Source of the DNA: CAWEHU01 sp963808965
Lineage (GTDB): Bacteria > Pseudomonadota > Alphaproteobacteria > Acetobacterales > Acetobacteraceae
Direction of reading: 5' to 3'
Assembly (NCBI GenBank): GCA_963808965.1
Contig: CAWEHU010000016.1
Coordinates: forward strand, 310,001 to 374,000
DNA length: 64,000 nucleotides
A model generated the notes under the pieces. The model saw only the letters and a list, made by a program, of their open reading frames with translations. It did no database searches and had not been told where the DNA came from. A program made the position numbers and the translations under genes. Position 1 is the stretch's first letter, and each line of letters starts with the position of its first letter. Of this stretch, positions 28,847-38,955 are shown one piece after another.

Positions 28847-29620
28847 ATGACCGACGCCGCTCTTCTTGAACTCGCAGCCGATCTCGCGCTTCGCGCGGCC
28901 GCGATCATCCTCTCGGTGCGTCGCGGCGGATTCGACGTGATCGCAAAGGCGGACGAGTCTCCTGTGACCGCGGCGGATCACGCAGCGGAGGCAGTGATCG
29001 TCGCGGGGCTGCGGGAAGCGACCGACTTCCCGGTTATCGCCGAGGAGGAAATGGCAGCCGGCCGGATGACCGAAGCCGTGCACACGTTCTGGCTTGTCGA
29101 CCCGCTCGACGGCACGCGCGAATTCGCGGCAGGCCGCGACGACTTCACCGTGAATGTCGGTCTGGTGCGGGACGGGCACGCCGTGCTGGGCGCCGTCGCT
29201 GCTCCAGCCCATGGCGAACTGTTCGGCGGCATTGTCGGCCAAGTCGCGTGGAAGCGCGCCGGCACGCGGGAGCAGAAAATCACGGCGCGGACGGCCCCGG
29301 CCGAGGGCATCGCCGTGTTAGCCAGCCGGCATTACGGCAACGATCCGCGGCTGCGGAGCTTCCTCGAAGGACGCCGGGTTGCTTCCGTCACTCATATGGG
29401 CTCCGCGCTTAAGTTCTGCCGACTGGCGGAGGGCGTCGCGGATCTGTATCCGCGCTTCGGCCGCACGATGGAATGGGACACGGCGGCTCCGCAGGCGGTA
29501 CTTGAGGCCGCGGGAGGGACAGTGAGCCGGTTCGATGGAAGCGAGCTGACCTACGGCAAGCCAGGCTGGGCGAATCCGCCCTTCGTCTGCACTGGCAGCC
29601 CGGCTCCCGACCGACTCTAG
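28847..29620 (+). CDS. cysQ: 3'(2'),5'-bisphosphate nucleotidase / inositol monophosphatase family
   Basis: 257 residues from ATG 28847. The metal-binding motifs of the family are complete: EE in VIAEEEMA, DPLDGTREF, and WDTAAPQAVLEAAGG. The closest known role is CysQ, which recycles adenosine 3',5'-bisphosphate from sulfate assimilation; other family members act on inositol phosphates, so the exact substrate is inferred. Upstream ATGs at 28748 and 28835 are possible. Its stop TAG overlaps the stop of ubiG on the other strand in a shared CTAG. Confidence 0.85.
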   Translation: MTDAALLELAADLALRAAAIILSVRRGGFDVIAKADESPVTAADHAAEAVIVAGLREATDFPVIAEEEMAAGRMTEAVHTFWLVDPLDGTREFAAGRDDFTVNVGLVRDGHAVLGAVAAPAHGELFGGIVGQVAWKRAGTREQKITARTAPAEGIAVLASRHYGNDPRLRSFLEGRRVASVTHMGSALKFCRLAEGVADLYPRFGRTMEWDTAAPQAVLEAAGGTVSRFDGSELTYGKPGWANPPFVCTGSPAPDRL

Positions 29621-30363
29621 GCCGCCGACCCCGCCTCCGCCGCCAGGATGTAGTTCACCGAAACGTCCCGACCGATGCGCCATCGTCGCGCCAACGGATC
29701 GAGCGTCATCCCGGCGATATCCGTCACCCGGAAGCCAGCCGACCGGAGTGCGCCGCCCAACTCCGCGGGGGTGATGAACTTCCGCCAGTCATGCGTGCCG
29801 ACCGGCAGCCAGCGCAACACATACTCAGCGCCCACCTTCGCCATCAGGAAGGAGCGCGGCGTGCGGTTCAGGGTGGAGAGGAACAAAAGCCCGTCCGGCT
29901 CCATCAGCCGCGCGATGGCGCGAAGAAAGGCATGGGGGTCCGGCACGTGCTCGATCACCTCGAGCGCCGTCACGACCGGAAATCGCAGCCCCCCGGCGGC
30001 GAGATCCTCGGCGATGGCGGTCCGGTAAGTCACGGAAAGGCCCTGCCCCGCTGCATGGGCGCGGGCCGCCTCGATCGCCTCGCCGGCGGCGTCGATCCCC
30101 AGCACCTCGAAACCCTGCCGGGCCAACGCCTCGGCCGCGAGGCCCGCGCCGCAGCCGACATCGAGCAGCCGAACCCCGTGGAAATCCGGATATTTGCGCC
30201 GGACCCGCTCGGTGATCCAGCGGATGCGGACCGGGTTCATCCGGTGCAGCGGCCGCATCGGCCCGTCCGGGTCCCACCACCGCGACGCGAGTGCGTCGAA
30301 GCGTAAGACCTCTTCGGCCGAAACGGAGCGACCCGGTTCCAGCTTCGCGAAACTGTCCTGCAT
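29617..30363 (-). CDS. ubiG: Ubiquinone biosynthesis O-methyltransferase
   Basis: 248 residues; both O-methylation steps of ubiquinone synthesis. Motifs: FDALASRWWDPDGPMRPLH and NPVRIRWI (UbiG-specific N-terminus), motif I LLDVGCGAGLAAEALA, GIDAAGEAIEAA, ALEVIEHVPDP and FLSTLNRTPRSFLMAK, then GTHDWRKFITP. Length matches the family. Started at ATG 30361-30363. Divergent from lysC, with 112 bases between the starts that must hold both promoters. Confidence 0.95.
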   Translation of the reverse strand: MQDSFAKLEPGRSVSAEEVLRFDALASRWWDPDGPMRPLHRMNPVRIRWITERVRRKYPDFHGVRLLDVGCGAGLAAEALARQGFEVLGIDAAGEAIEAARAHAAGQGLSVTYRTAIAEDLAAGGLRFPVVTALEVIEHVPDPHAFLRAIARLMEPDGLLFLSTLNRTPRSFLMAKVGAEYVLRWLPVGTHDWRKFITPAELGGALRSAGFRVTDIAGMTLDPLARRWRIGRDVSVNYILAAEAGSAA

Positions 30364-30475
30364 TGAGTTGCCCGCCCTGCCGGGGGCCAGTATGTGTGCC
30401 CGCGCCCGGCAAGACGCAATCCTGCCGGATGCCCGGCCTCGTTCGGGCTCTCGAACAAGCAGCCGCTGGAGCCTC

Positions 30476-31708
30476 ATGTCCCGCATCGTCATGAAATTTG
30501 GCGGCACCTCCGTCGCGGATCTCGATCGTATCCGCCACGTCGCCGCTCGCGTGAAGTGCGAGGTCGAGGCGGGAAACGAGGTCGCAGTGGTCGTCTCGGC
30601 GATGGCTGGTGCAACCAACCAGCTCGTGGCGTGGTGCCAGTCCCTCTCGCCGCTGCATGACGCCCGCGAATACGATGCCGTGGTCGCGACGGGCGAGCAG
30701 ATCACGACGGGCCTGTTGGCGATCGCGCTCCAGGAAATCGGTGTCGAGGCCCGTTCCTGGCAGGGCTGGCAGATCCCGATCCAGACCGACAACGCGCACG
30801 GCAAGGCACGCATCATGTCGATCGACGGCGGCGAACTGGCCCGTCGTGTAGCCGCCGGGCAGGTGGCCGTGGTGGCGGGATTCCAGGGTGTCGGCCCCGA
30901 TGACCGCGTGACGACGCTCGGGCGCGGCGGGTCCGACACCTCGGCGGTCGCGCTCGCCGCCGCGCTGCGGGCCGACCGCTGCGATATCTACACGGACGTT
31001 GATGGGGTATACACAACCGATCCGCGCATCGTCCCGCGTGCCCGCAAGCTGGACAGGATCGCCTATGAGGAGATGCTGGAACTGGCCTCGGTGGGCGCGA
31101 AGGTGTTGCAGACCCGCAGCGTCGAGCTGGCGATGAACGAAAGAGTGCGGGTCCGGGTGCTGTCCAGCTTCGAGGACGCGCCGGGCGGCGAGGAAACCGG
31201 CACGCTCGTGGTGGATGAGGACGAGATCGTGGAACAGCAGATCGTGACCGGGATCGCCTATTCCCGTGACGAGGCGAAGATCACGGTGCGCGGGGTACCG
31301 GACCGGCCCGGCATTGCCGCCTCGATCTTCGGCAGCCTGGCGGAGCACAACGTCAATGTCGACATGATCGTGCAGAACGTGTCGGCCGAGGGCCTGACCG
31401 ACATGACCTTCACGGTCGGTAAGGCGGACCTGCCCCGCGCGCATGCTGCGCTCGCCGAGACGCAGGCCCAGATCGGTTACGCTCAAATCCTGGCCGACCA
31501 CGACGTGGCGAAGATCAGCGTGGTTGGGGTCGGAATGCGCAGCCATGCCGGCGTCGCGAGCATGATGTTCCGGGCGCTGGCCGACAAAGCCATCAATATC
31601 GAAGTGATTTCGACCAGCGAGATCAAAGTGAGCGTGCTGATCGCCGCCGAGTATACGGAACTCGCGGTGCGCGCGCTTCACACGGCCTATGGTCTCGATG
31701 CCGCCTGA
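30476..31708 (+). CDS. lysC: Aspartate kinase
   Basis: 410 residues. Catalyses the first step of lysine, threonine and methionine synthesis. KFGGTSVADLDRI at 7-19, TTLGRGGSDTSAVALAAAL, and DIYTDVDGVYTTDPRIVP are the kinase motifs; two ACT domains fill residues ~260-410, where the Lys/Thr feedback sites lie (DRPGIAASIFGSLAEHNVNV and VGVGMRSHAGVASMMFRAL). The start is ATG 30476; a second ATG six codons later is less likely. Its 3' end overlaps the next gene. Confidence 0.96.
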   Translation: MSRIVMKFGGTSVADLDRIRHVAARVKCEVEAGNEVAVVVSAMAGATNQLVAWCQSLSPLHDAREYDAVVATGEQITTGLLAIALQEIGVEARSWQGWQIPIQTDNAHGKARIMSIDGGELARRVAAGQVAVVAGFQGVGPDDRVTTLGRGGSDTSAVALAAALRADRCDIYTDVDGVYTTDPRIVPRARKLDRIAYEEMLELASVGAKVLQTRSVELAMNERVRVRVLSSFEDAPGGEETGTLVVDEDEIVEQQIVTGIAYSRDEAKITVRGVPDRPGIAASIFGSLAEHNVNVDMIVQNVSAEGLTDMTFTVGKADLPRAHAALAETQAQIGYAQILADHDVAKISVVGVGMRSHAGVASMMFRALADKAINIEVISTSEIKVSVLIAAEYTELAVRALHTAYGLDAA

Positions 31709-32783
31709 CATCACCCCTCCGGACCCGGACCGCCTCGCGGCTCGGGCGGAGCTCGATAGGCTCTGGGAGAGCGGCACGCGCTTCCTCGGCTGCGAGGTCG
31801 CGTTGATGGGCGGCGCGATGAGCTGGGTCAGCGAGCGGCACCTCGTCTCCGCCATCTCCAACGCGGGCGGGTTCGGAGTCATCGCCTGTGGCGCAATGGG
31901 ACCCGATCTCCTGGCCGCCGAGATCGCCGGGACCCAGGCGCTGACGGACAAGCCGTTCGGCGTGAACCTCATCACCATGCACCCCGAGCTCGACGCGCTG
32001 ATCCGGGTCTGCCTGGAGGCGAAGGTCGGGCACATCGTCCTGGCGGGCGGCATTCCACCGGGCGGAGCCGTGCGCGCCGTCAAGGAGGGCGGCGCGAAGC
32101 TCATCGCCTTCGCACCCGCGCTCGTCTTGGCCAAACGGCTGATCCGCTCGGGGGCGGATGCACTCGTGATCGAGGGCTCCGAGGCGGGCGGGCATATCGG
32201 CCCGGTGTCGCTGACCGTGCTGGCGCAGGAGATCCTGCCGCATATCCGCGAGGTGCCCGTCTTCGTCGCGGGCGGGCTCGGACGCGGCGAGGCGATCCTC
32301 TCTTATCTCGAGATGGGGGCGTCGGGCGCCCAGCTCGGGACCCGCTTCGCGGCGGCGGCGGAGTTGATCGCGCATCCCCGCTTCAAGCAGGCTTTCATCA
32401 GGGCCGCCGCACGCGACGCGGTGCCGTCGGTGCAACTCGACGAACGGTTTCCGGTGATCCCGGTCCGCGGTCTCGCCAACGCCGGGACGAAGCGGTTCCT
32501 CGAGCACCAGTCGGACACCCTTCGCCGCTTCCAGGCGGGCGAGCTGTCGAAGGAGGAGGCGCAACTCGACATCGAGCATTTCTGGGCCGGCGCCCTGCGA
32601 CGCGCGGTGATCGAGGGCGATGTCGAGCAAGGTTCGGTGATGGCGGGGCAATCGGTCGGCCTCGTGACCGCCGAGCAGCCGGTAGCCGCTATCGTCGCGG
32701 AGCTTGTCGACCAGGCGATGGCGGCCCTGCTCGCACGGCGGAACCTCCGGGCGGGTAGCGGCCCCCCGGCGCGGCGCGCCTGA
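31698..32783 (+). CDS. Nitronate monooxygenase family (FMN) protein
   Basis: About 361 residues, FMN-dependent TIM barrel of the 2-nitropropane dioxygenase/nitronate monooxygenase family: GGAMSWVSERHLVSAISNAG, GGFGVIACG, IEGSEAGGHIG with the catalytic-region His, and VFVAGGLGRGE followed by GASGAQLGTRF for phosphate binding. It may detoxify propionate-3-nitronate, or act as an enoyl reductase like FabK; the sequence does not decide. ATGs at 31689 and 31698 are both possible, and the start overlaps the end of lysC, so the two are coupled. Confidence 0.85.
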   Translation: MPPDITPPDPDRLAARAELDRLWESGTRFLGCEVALMGGAMSWVSERHLVSAISNAGGFGVIACGAMGPDLLAAEIAGTQALTDKPFGVNLITMHPELDALIRVCLEAKVGHIVLAGGIPPGGAVRAVKEGGAKLIAFAPALVLAKRLIRSGADALVIEGSEAGGHIGPVSLTVLAQEILPHIREVPVFVAGGLGRGEAILSYLEMGASGAQLGTRFAAAAELIAHPRFKQAFIRAAARDAVPSVQLDERFPVIPVRGLANAGTKRFLEHQSDTLRRFQAGELSKEEAQLDIEHFWAGALRRAVIEGDVEQGSVMAGQSVGLVTAEQPVAAIVAELVDQAMAALLARRNLRAGSGPPARRA

Positions 32784-32792
32784 GAGAGTTCG

Positions 32793-35032
32793 GTGTCTCC
32801 CCCGCGCCGGCTGCTCACCCGCCTGCGCGAAACCTTGGCGCACGGGCCGGCCTCCCTGAGCGAATTGGTCCAGCTGGTCGGATGCCGAGCTCCTGACCGA
32901 GGTTTGCTCGATTTACGCGATGCGCCCCGGCGACACACTGGAACTGGTCGCGACCGAGGGACTTAACCCGGAGGCGGTCGGGCGCACCCGGCTGCTTGTG
33001 GGGGAAGGCATCGTGGGGCGCTGCGCCGCCCTCGGCACGGTGATGAACCTGCCCGATGCCCAGAACCATCCCGCTTTCGCCTATCGGCCGGAGACGGGGG
33101 AGGAACCCTACGCGTCGCTGCTGGCCGTCCCGGTCCGGCGCGCCGGCCATACCCTCGGCGTCCTCACGGTACAGAACCGGGCCCCTCGCCTCTTTACCGA
33201 AGAGGAGGTCGACGTTTTGGAGACGGTGGCCATGCTGCTGGCCGAGGTGCTGGCGGCGTCCGGGGCGTTCGATGGTGCGGAGGAAGGCGTCGGCTCGACC
33301 ATTCCTCGGGTCTTCTCCGCGACGACGCTCGTGTCCGGCATCGCGGTGGGACCGGTGGTCCTGCACGGCACGCGCATCGTGGCGCATCGTCTGCTGGCCG
33401 ACGATCCCGAGGCGGAAATGCGGCGGCTCAACGATGCCCTCTCGCGGATGCAGCGGGGACTGCACGAGCTCATCGAGACCCGCGCGCCGGACCCCGAGGG
33501 CGGCGCGAACCCGGACGCATCCGCCTCGCGTGAGGTACTGGAGGCCTACAAGCTGATCGCGGCCGACGCCGGCTGGCTCCGCCGAGCGGCCGACGTCATC
33601 GCGGGCGGGCTGAGCGCCGAGGCCGCCGTGCAGCGGGTTGCCGGCGAGCTGCGCGACCGCATGCGGCGTATCGCGGACCCTTATCTGCGGGAGCGGCTGG
33701 CGGACCTCGAAGACCTCGCCGCACGCCTGTTCAATGCGCTCACCGGTCAAGCACCGCAGCCGGCGGTTTCGCCCGGGGCAATCCTCGTCGCCCGCCGGCT
33801 TGGCCCCGCCGAGCTGCTCGCATGGCACGGCCGCGGCATCGCGGGCGTGGTGATCGAAGAGGGCAGCCCCGCCGGGCACGCCGCGATTTCTGGCGCGCGC
33901 CTTGGGGCTTCCCGCTCTAAGCGGGGCGCGTGGGGTGCTGGACGCCGCCGAGCCGGGCGACGAGGCGGTGCTGGACGCCGACCAGGGGCAGCTCATCCTG
34001 CGCCCGGAAGCCGAGGTGAAGCAGGGCTATGCGCTCGCCCTGGAGACCCGCTCGGAGCAGCAGGCCGGTTGGGCGGCATTGCGCGACCGCCCGGCCGTTA
34101 CGGCGGACGGCGTCCCCGTGCGCCTCATGCTCAACGTGGGTCTCAGCCTCGAGCTGGATCAGCTCGACATTACCGGAGCGGAGGGCATCGGCCTGTTCCG
34201 GACCGAGATCGCGATGCTGGCCCGCGGCGCGGTGACGGACACCGCCGAGCAGGCGGCGGTCTATTCGCGCGTCCTGGATGCGGCGGGCACGCGGCCCGTC
34301 ATATTCCGCACGCTCGACCTCGGCGGCGACAAACTGCTGCCTGGTATGGAGCTGGAGGAGGAAAATCCGGCGATGGGCTGGCGCTCGATCCGCGTGGGCC
34401 TCGACCGGCCCGCGCTGCTCCGCCGCCAGCTTCGGGCGCTGCTGCTCGGCGCGGCGGGCCGGCCGCTCTTCGTCATGTTCCCGATGATCGCCACGGTGGC
34501 CGAGTTCCGTAAGGCTCGCGCGCTGCTGCTGGCCGAGGCGGGGCGCGTTCCCGAGCGGCCAGAGCGGCTCTCGATCGGGACGATGCTGGAGATCCCGGCC
34601 TTGATGTGGCAGCTGCCGGAATTGTTCAAGCTCGCCGATTTCGTTTCGGTCGGGTCAAACGATCTGCTGCAATTCCTGTTCGCCGCGGATCGGAGCTCGC
34701 CCGCCCTCGCCGGCCGCTACGACCTGCTCTCGCCGGCGGTGTTCGACCTGTTGGAAGGATTGCTGTGCGCGGCACGCGCGGCCGGGATCGAGGTCTCGGT
34801 CTGCGGCGAGGCCGCCTCCCGGCCGCTGGAGGCTCTGGCCCTGGTCGGCCTCGGCCTCACCAACCTATCCATGCCCTCACCCGGAATTCTGCCCGTCAAG
34901 GCCATGCTTGCCTCGGTCGATCTGGGAAGCTTTCGTTCGGTGCTCCACACCATTCGCAAGAACGCGGCCGGGGAGGCGAGCCTGCGCGAGCACATCGAGG
35001 CGTGGGCGCGCGAACAAGACTTGCCACTGTGA
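32793..35032 (+). CDS. ptsP: Phosphoenolpyruvate-protein phosphotransferase PtsP (EI-Ntr), two frameshifts
   Basis: First protein of the nitrogen-related PTS relay. Order: GTG start at 32793, short leader, GAF domain (RTRLLVGEGIVGRCAALG, PVRRAGHTLGVLTVQN), then enzyme I with phospho-His in SPAGHAAISGAR, the PEP-binding GIGLFRTEIAML, DLGGDKLL, GSNDLLQFLFAADR, and the active Cys in VSVCGEAAS. Frames change near 32882 and near 33900-33905; joined, the protein has ~745 residues like the family. Follows lysC and the monooxygenase in the usual alphaproteobacterial order. NPr and EIIA-Ntr partners are not in the window. Confidence 0.92.
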
Positions 35033-35230
35033 CCTCGAAACCACACACGCTGGACTATCCGCGTCACAACACGCGAGTTGACGTGGCGCCCGAACCGAGT
35101 CACTATAAGGTCGTTCTGCCGAGCAGACAGGGGGTGCTTGATACCCGCGGTTGCCGAGGCAACTCGACCGCACCGCACCTTCCGGGTCTTGCAGCAGGAT
35201 CATAGGTCGAGGCTGGCGGAAAGCCGGGCG

Positions 35231-36229
35231 ATGGTGCCCTCAGTCGAACAGGAAACAGGAGCCTCTCGGGTCGGCGCCGATCTGCGGACCGCCCGTCGGC
35301 GGCTGGGCTGGGAGTTGCCCGACATCGCGGCCGCGCTGCGCATTCGCCTTGCTCATCTGGAGGCGCTGGAGGAAGGCCGCATCGCCGACCTCCCCGGCAT
35401 GACTTACGCGATCGGCTTCCTGCGCACCTACGCTGCTTCGCTCGGTCTCGATCCCGATGAGATGGTCCGCCGCCTCAAAGCTGACGCGGGCCAGGTGAAT
35501 CGCCCCACGGAATTGAGTTTCCCCGCGCCGGTCCCCGAACGTGGCGTCCCCGCCGGGGCCGTCGTCCTGTTGGGGGTGGTGCTGGCGATTGGTGCTTACG
35601 TCGGATGGTACCGTCTTTCCGGGCAGGGCAAGCTGCCGGCCGAGGTGGTGCCGCCGGTTCCCGCACGCCTGGCACCTCTGGCCGATCAAGCGCTGCCGCC
35701 GCCTCCTCCGAAAGTTTCCGCGCCGCCTCCGGCCGCCCCCTCCTCCGTCCCGGCTCCCGCACCTGTCCCGGGTCCTGCGCCGGTGCCGCAAGTCGCCTCG
35801 GTCCAGCCCTCGGTTCCGCCAAGCTCCGCAGCGGCAGCCATCCCGACGCCTCCGGCCCCGGAGCCATCCTCCGGGCCAGGGGCCGAGGGCCAAACGCCCG
35901 CGACGCCCGACGATGATCGGATCGTCCTGCGTGCGAAGAGCGACGCCTGGGTCCAGGTGCGGGACAAGACCGGACAAGTGCTGCTCAGCCGCGTGTTGCG
36001 CGCGGGAGAGAGCTGGCCGGTTCCGCCCAAGCCGACGCTGCTGTTGACCACGGGCAACGCCGGCGGAACCGAGTTGGTGGTGGACGGGGTGGTCGCTCGT
36101 CCGATCGGCACTCCGGGCGCGGTCCGTCGTGACGTGCCGCTCGATCCCGACCTCATCAAAGAGGGCAAGCTGCCGGCTCAGGCGGCCTCCGCAACCCCGG
36201 GCTCCGCCTCGCGCAACCCGCCGCAGTAG
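35231..36229 (+). CDS. RodZ-like HTH / DUF4115 protein
   Basis: 332 residues. N-terminal HTH_25 (LRTARRRLGWELPDIAAALR, LEALEEGRIADLPGMTYAIG, FLRTYAASLGLDPDEMV), one transmembrane helix at about 105-124 (GAVVLLGVVLAIGAYVGWY), a ~110-residue Pro/Ala linker, and a C-terminal DUF4115 domain (VLRAKSDAWVQVRDKTGQVL, LRAGESWPVP). This is the RodZ layout; RodZ links MreB to the cell wall in rods. Start at ATG 35231. In the 198-base gap upstream a TTGACG (35078) and TATAAG (35104) are seen, but 20 bases apart, so a promoter there is only a weak suggestion. Confidence 0.82.
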   Translation: MVPSVEQETGASRVGADLRTARRRLGWELPDIAAALRIRLAHLEALEEGRIADLPGMTYAIGFLRTYAASLGLDPDEMVRRLKADAGQVNRPTELSFPAPVPERGVPAGAVVLLGVVLAIGAYVGWYRLSGQGKLPAEVVPPVPARLAPLADQALPPPPPKVSAPPPAAPSSVPAPAPVPGPAPVPQVASVQPSVPPSSAAAAIPTPPAPEPSSGPGAEGQTPATPDDDRIVLRAKSDAWVQVRDKTGQVLLSRVLRAGESWPVPPKPTLLLTTGNAGGTELVVDGVVARPIGTPGAVRRDVPLDPDLIKEGKLPAQAASATPGSASRNPPQ

Positions 36230-36305
36230 CGGCGCGAGCAGAAAACAGCCATTCTAAGGCCGGTTCGCAGTCGCGCGCCGGCGTGCATCGGGAAGAAAGC
36301 ACCGC

Positions 36306-37428
36306 ATGAACTATCGACCGTACCAACAGATCACGCGCCGCGTTTCGCGCCGGATCCATGTCGGCCGCGTGCCGGTGGGCGGGGACGCGCCCATCTCGGT
36401 GCAGACCATGACCAACACGCTGACGACCGACGTGGCTGGCACCATCGCGCAGATCCGGCAGGCGGAACTGGCCGGCGTGGATATCGTGCGGGTCTCCTGT
36501 CCCGACCGGGAGAGCGCGCTCGCGCTCAAAGAGATCGTGCGCGAGGTGAATGTGCCGGTCGTCGCCGACATTCATTTCCATTACCGGCGCGCGATCGAAG
36601 CGGCCGAGAGCGGCGCGGCCTGTCTGCGCATCAATCCGGGCAATATCGGCAGCCAGGAGCGCGTGCGCGAGGTGATCCGCGCCGCCCGCGACCACGGCTG
36701 CTCGATGCGCATCGGCGTCAACGCGGGCTCGCTGGAGCGGCACTTACTCGAGAAATACGGCGAGCCGAACCCCGAGGCGCTGGTCGAATCCGCGCTCGAG
36801 CACGCGAAGATTCTCGAGGACAACGACTTCCACGAGTTCAAGATCAGCGTGAAGGCGTCCGACGTGTTCCTGGCCGTCGCCGCGTATCAGCAGCTCGCCG
36901 AGGTTTGCGACCACCCGCTGCATATCGGAATAACCGAGGCGGGCGGCCGGCGCACCGGCACGGTGAAATCGGCGATCGGGCTCGGGAGCCTGCTCTGGGC
37001 CGGGATCGGCGACACGCTGCGGGTCTCGCTGTCCGCGGAGCCCGAGGAGGAGGTCCGCGTCGGCTGGGAGCTTCTAAAGGCGCTCGGCATTCGCCACCGG
37101 GGCGTGAAGGTGATCTCGTGCCCGTCCTGCGCGCGGCAGGGCTTCAACGTGATCGAGACGGTGCAGACTGCTCGAGGAGCGGCTCGCGCACATCGAAACG
37201 CCGATCACGCTCTCGATCATTGGCTGCGTCGTGAACGGGCCAGGCGAGGCGCTGATGACCGACATCGGCCTCACCGGCGGCGGCAACGGGCGGCACATGA
37301 TCTATCGCGCGGGCAAGACCGACCACACGATCGAGGCCGGCGGGATGGTCGATCACATCGTGGAGCTCGTGGAAGCCAAGGCGGCGGAGATCAAGGCGGG
37401 AGCGCCAGAGCAGATGGCGGCGGAGTAG
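36306..37428 (+). CDS. ispG: 4-hydroxy-3-methylbut-2-enyl diphosphate synthase, one frameshift
   Basis: Penultimate step of the MEP isoprenoid pathway. Motifs: VGGDAPISVQTMTNTLTTDV, GVDIVRVSCPD, VADIHFHYRRAI, LRINPGNIG, and the cluster cysteines in ISCPSCARQGF plus GCVVNGPGEA. The last Cys lies after a frame change near 37165-37175; in the second frame the protein ends at 37428 with IKAGAPEQMAAE. The length (~373) is right for proteobacterial IspG. Essential in bacteria without the mevalonate route, which argues that the frameshift is an artefact. Confidence 0.94.
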
Positions 37429-37459
37429 CGCGCGCACGTGCCGGATACGCCAGCCACAA

Positions 37460-37630
37460 ATGACCAGCCTTCCGGAGGTGCGGTTCTCGAAGAGATCGCC
37501 GGCGCGACGAAGGCTGCGAGTTGATCGGCTTGATCGGCGGATCGAAACGGTCGAGCGGCGGCTTGATGGCATCGCTGCCGGAGACTTCGTGACGTGCGAG
37601 ACCGACAAGACCGTGATTTCCGCTGGCTGA
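37460..37630 (+). CDS. Possible small basic protein, 56 residues
   Basis: An ATG frame between ispG and the small membrane ORF, rich in Arg (RRRLRVDRLDRRIETVERR), with a predicted helix and no recognised domain. No good ribosome site is seen. It overlaps the 34-residue ORF at its 3' end. It may be chance. Confidence 0.25.
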   Translation: MTSLPEVRFSKRSPARRRLRVDRLDRRIETVERRLDGIAAGDFVTCETDKTVISAG

Positions 37631-37698
37631 TCGGACTATATCTGGCCGGCTACGCGAGCCTGCTCGGGGTCATGGCGCACGGTTTCCATTGGCTGTGA
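37594..37698 (+). CDS. Small single-pass membrane protein, 34 residues
   Basis: A GTG-started frame encoding a charged N-terminus (RDRQDRDFRW) followed by one hydrophobic helix (LIGLYLAGYASLLGVMA) and a short tail ending in HGFHWL. The composition is typical of a genuine small inner-membrane protein, and it stops 22 bases before hisS on the same strand. I know of no assigned function. GTG and the short length keep confidence low. Confidence 0.4.
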   Translation: MRDRQDRDFRWLIGLYLAGYASLLGVMAHGFHWL

Positions 37699-37720
37699 TG
37701 GTACGGGAAGACGAGGGTAA

Positions 37721-38955
37721 GTGACTGAACTCCAGCCGGTCCGCGGCACGCGGGACCTGATCGGCGAGGAGCAGCGCCGGCATCAGCACGTCATCGACAC
37801 CGGCCGCCGGATCGCAGCAACGTACGGCTTCGACGAATGGGCGACGCCGGTATTCGAGGACACCCGCGTCTTCGCGCGCACGCTCGGCGAGACCTCCGAC
37901 GTGGTGACGAAAGAGATGTACACGTTCGAGGATCGCGGCGGCGACTCGATCACGCTGCGGCCCGAGAACACCGCAGGCGTCTGCCGCGCCCTGGTGAGCA
38001 ACGGGCTTACCCAATCGTTGCCGCAAAAGGTGTTCTACGCCGGCCCGATGTTCCGCTACGAGCGGCCGCAAAAGGGACGTTACCGGCAATTCCATCAAAT
38101 CGGTGTCGAGCTGATCGGCCCGGCCGAGCCGCTGGCGGACGCCGAGGCGATCGCTTGCGGCTGGGACATTCTGCAAGCGCTCGGCGTTGCCGAGGACACG
38201 ACCCTGGAAATCAATACGCTCGGCGACGACGAGAGCCGAACAACCTACCGCGCGGCGCTCGTCGCCTATTTCAGCGCGCGCAAAGCGGGGCTGTCAGAGG
38301 ACAGCTTGACGCGGCTCGAACGCAACCCGATGCGCATTCTCGACAGCAAGGACGAGCGCGACAAGCGCATCGTCGCGGACGCGCCGGCTATCCATCCGTA
38401 TCTCACGGAACAAGCGGCCGCCTTCTACGCGGCGCTCCAGCGATATCTGCGGCAATTCGCCGTGCCGTTCGTGGAGAATCCGCGCATCGTGCGGGGGCTC
38501 GACTACTACAGCCACACGGCGTTCGAGTTCGTGACCGCCCGCCTTGGCGCGCAGGGCACTGTGCTGGCGGGCGGGCGGTATGACGGACTGGTCGCGGAAA
38601 TGGGCGGCCCGCCGACGCCCGCCGTCGGCTGGGCCGCCGGAATCGAGCGGCTCGCGATGCTGTTGGGCGAGGCGCCCGCGCCATCCGCGCCGGTCGCGGT
38701 GGTGCCCGTGGGAGAGGTGGCCGAAGCGGCCGCATCGAGGTGCTGCGATCGCTCCGCCACGCCGGAATCCGCGCCGAGATGGCCTATCGCGGCAATCTCA
38801 AGCGCCGGATGGAGCGCGCGAACCGCAGCGGCGCGCGGGCCGCCGTCATCCTGGGCGAGGCGGAGGTCGCGCGGAGCGTGGCGCAGCTCAAGGATTTGGC
38901 AACGGGCGAGCAGCAGGAAGTGGCGCTGACGGAGCTCGTCGCGCGTCTCCGATGA
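37721..38955 (+). CDS. hisS: Histidyl-tRNA synthetase, one frameshift
   Basis: Class II synthetase charging tRNA-His. Starts at GTG 37721 after GAGGG. Motif 1 region PVRGTRDLIGEEQRRHQHV, motif 2 GPMFRYERPQKGRYRQFHQ, histidine-specific RGLDYYSHTAFEF and GGRYDGLVAEMGG, motif 3 GWAAGIERLAMLL. The anticodon-binding domain begins as PVAVVPVG and continues in the next frame from about 38730 (LRSLRHAGIRAEMAYRGNL). The stop overlaps the prfA start (ATGA). Essential and single here, so the break is probably an assembly error. Confidence 0.94.

Noticed and set aside
29825..32134. Minus-strand open frame of 769 codons
   Set aside because: Covers lysC in antisense and the ubiG tail in a wrong frame; only lysC and ubiG show conserved motifs.
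35078..35109. Sigma-70 promoter before the RodZ-like gene
   Set aside because: TTGACG and TATAAG are 20 bases apart, too far for a standard promoter; kept only as a remark.
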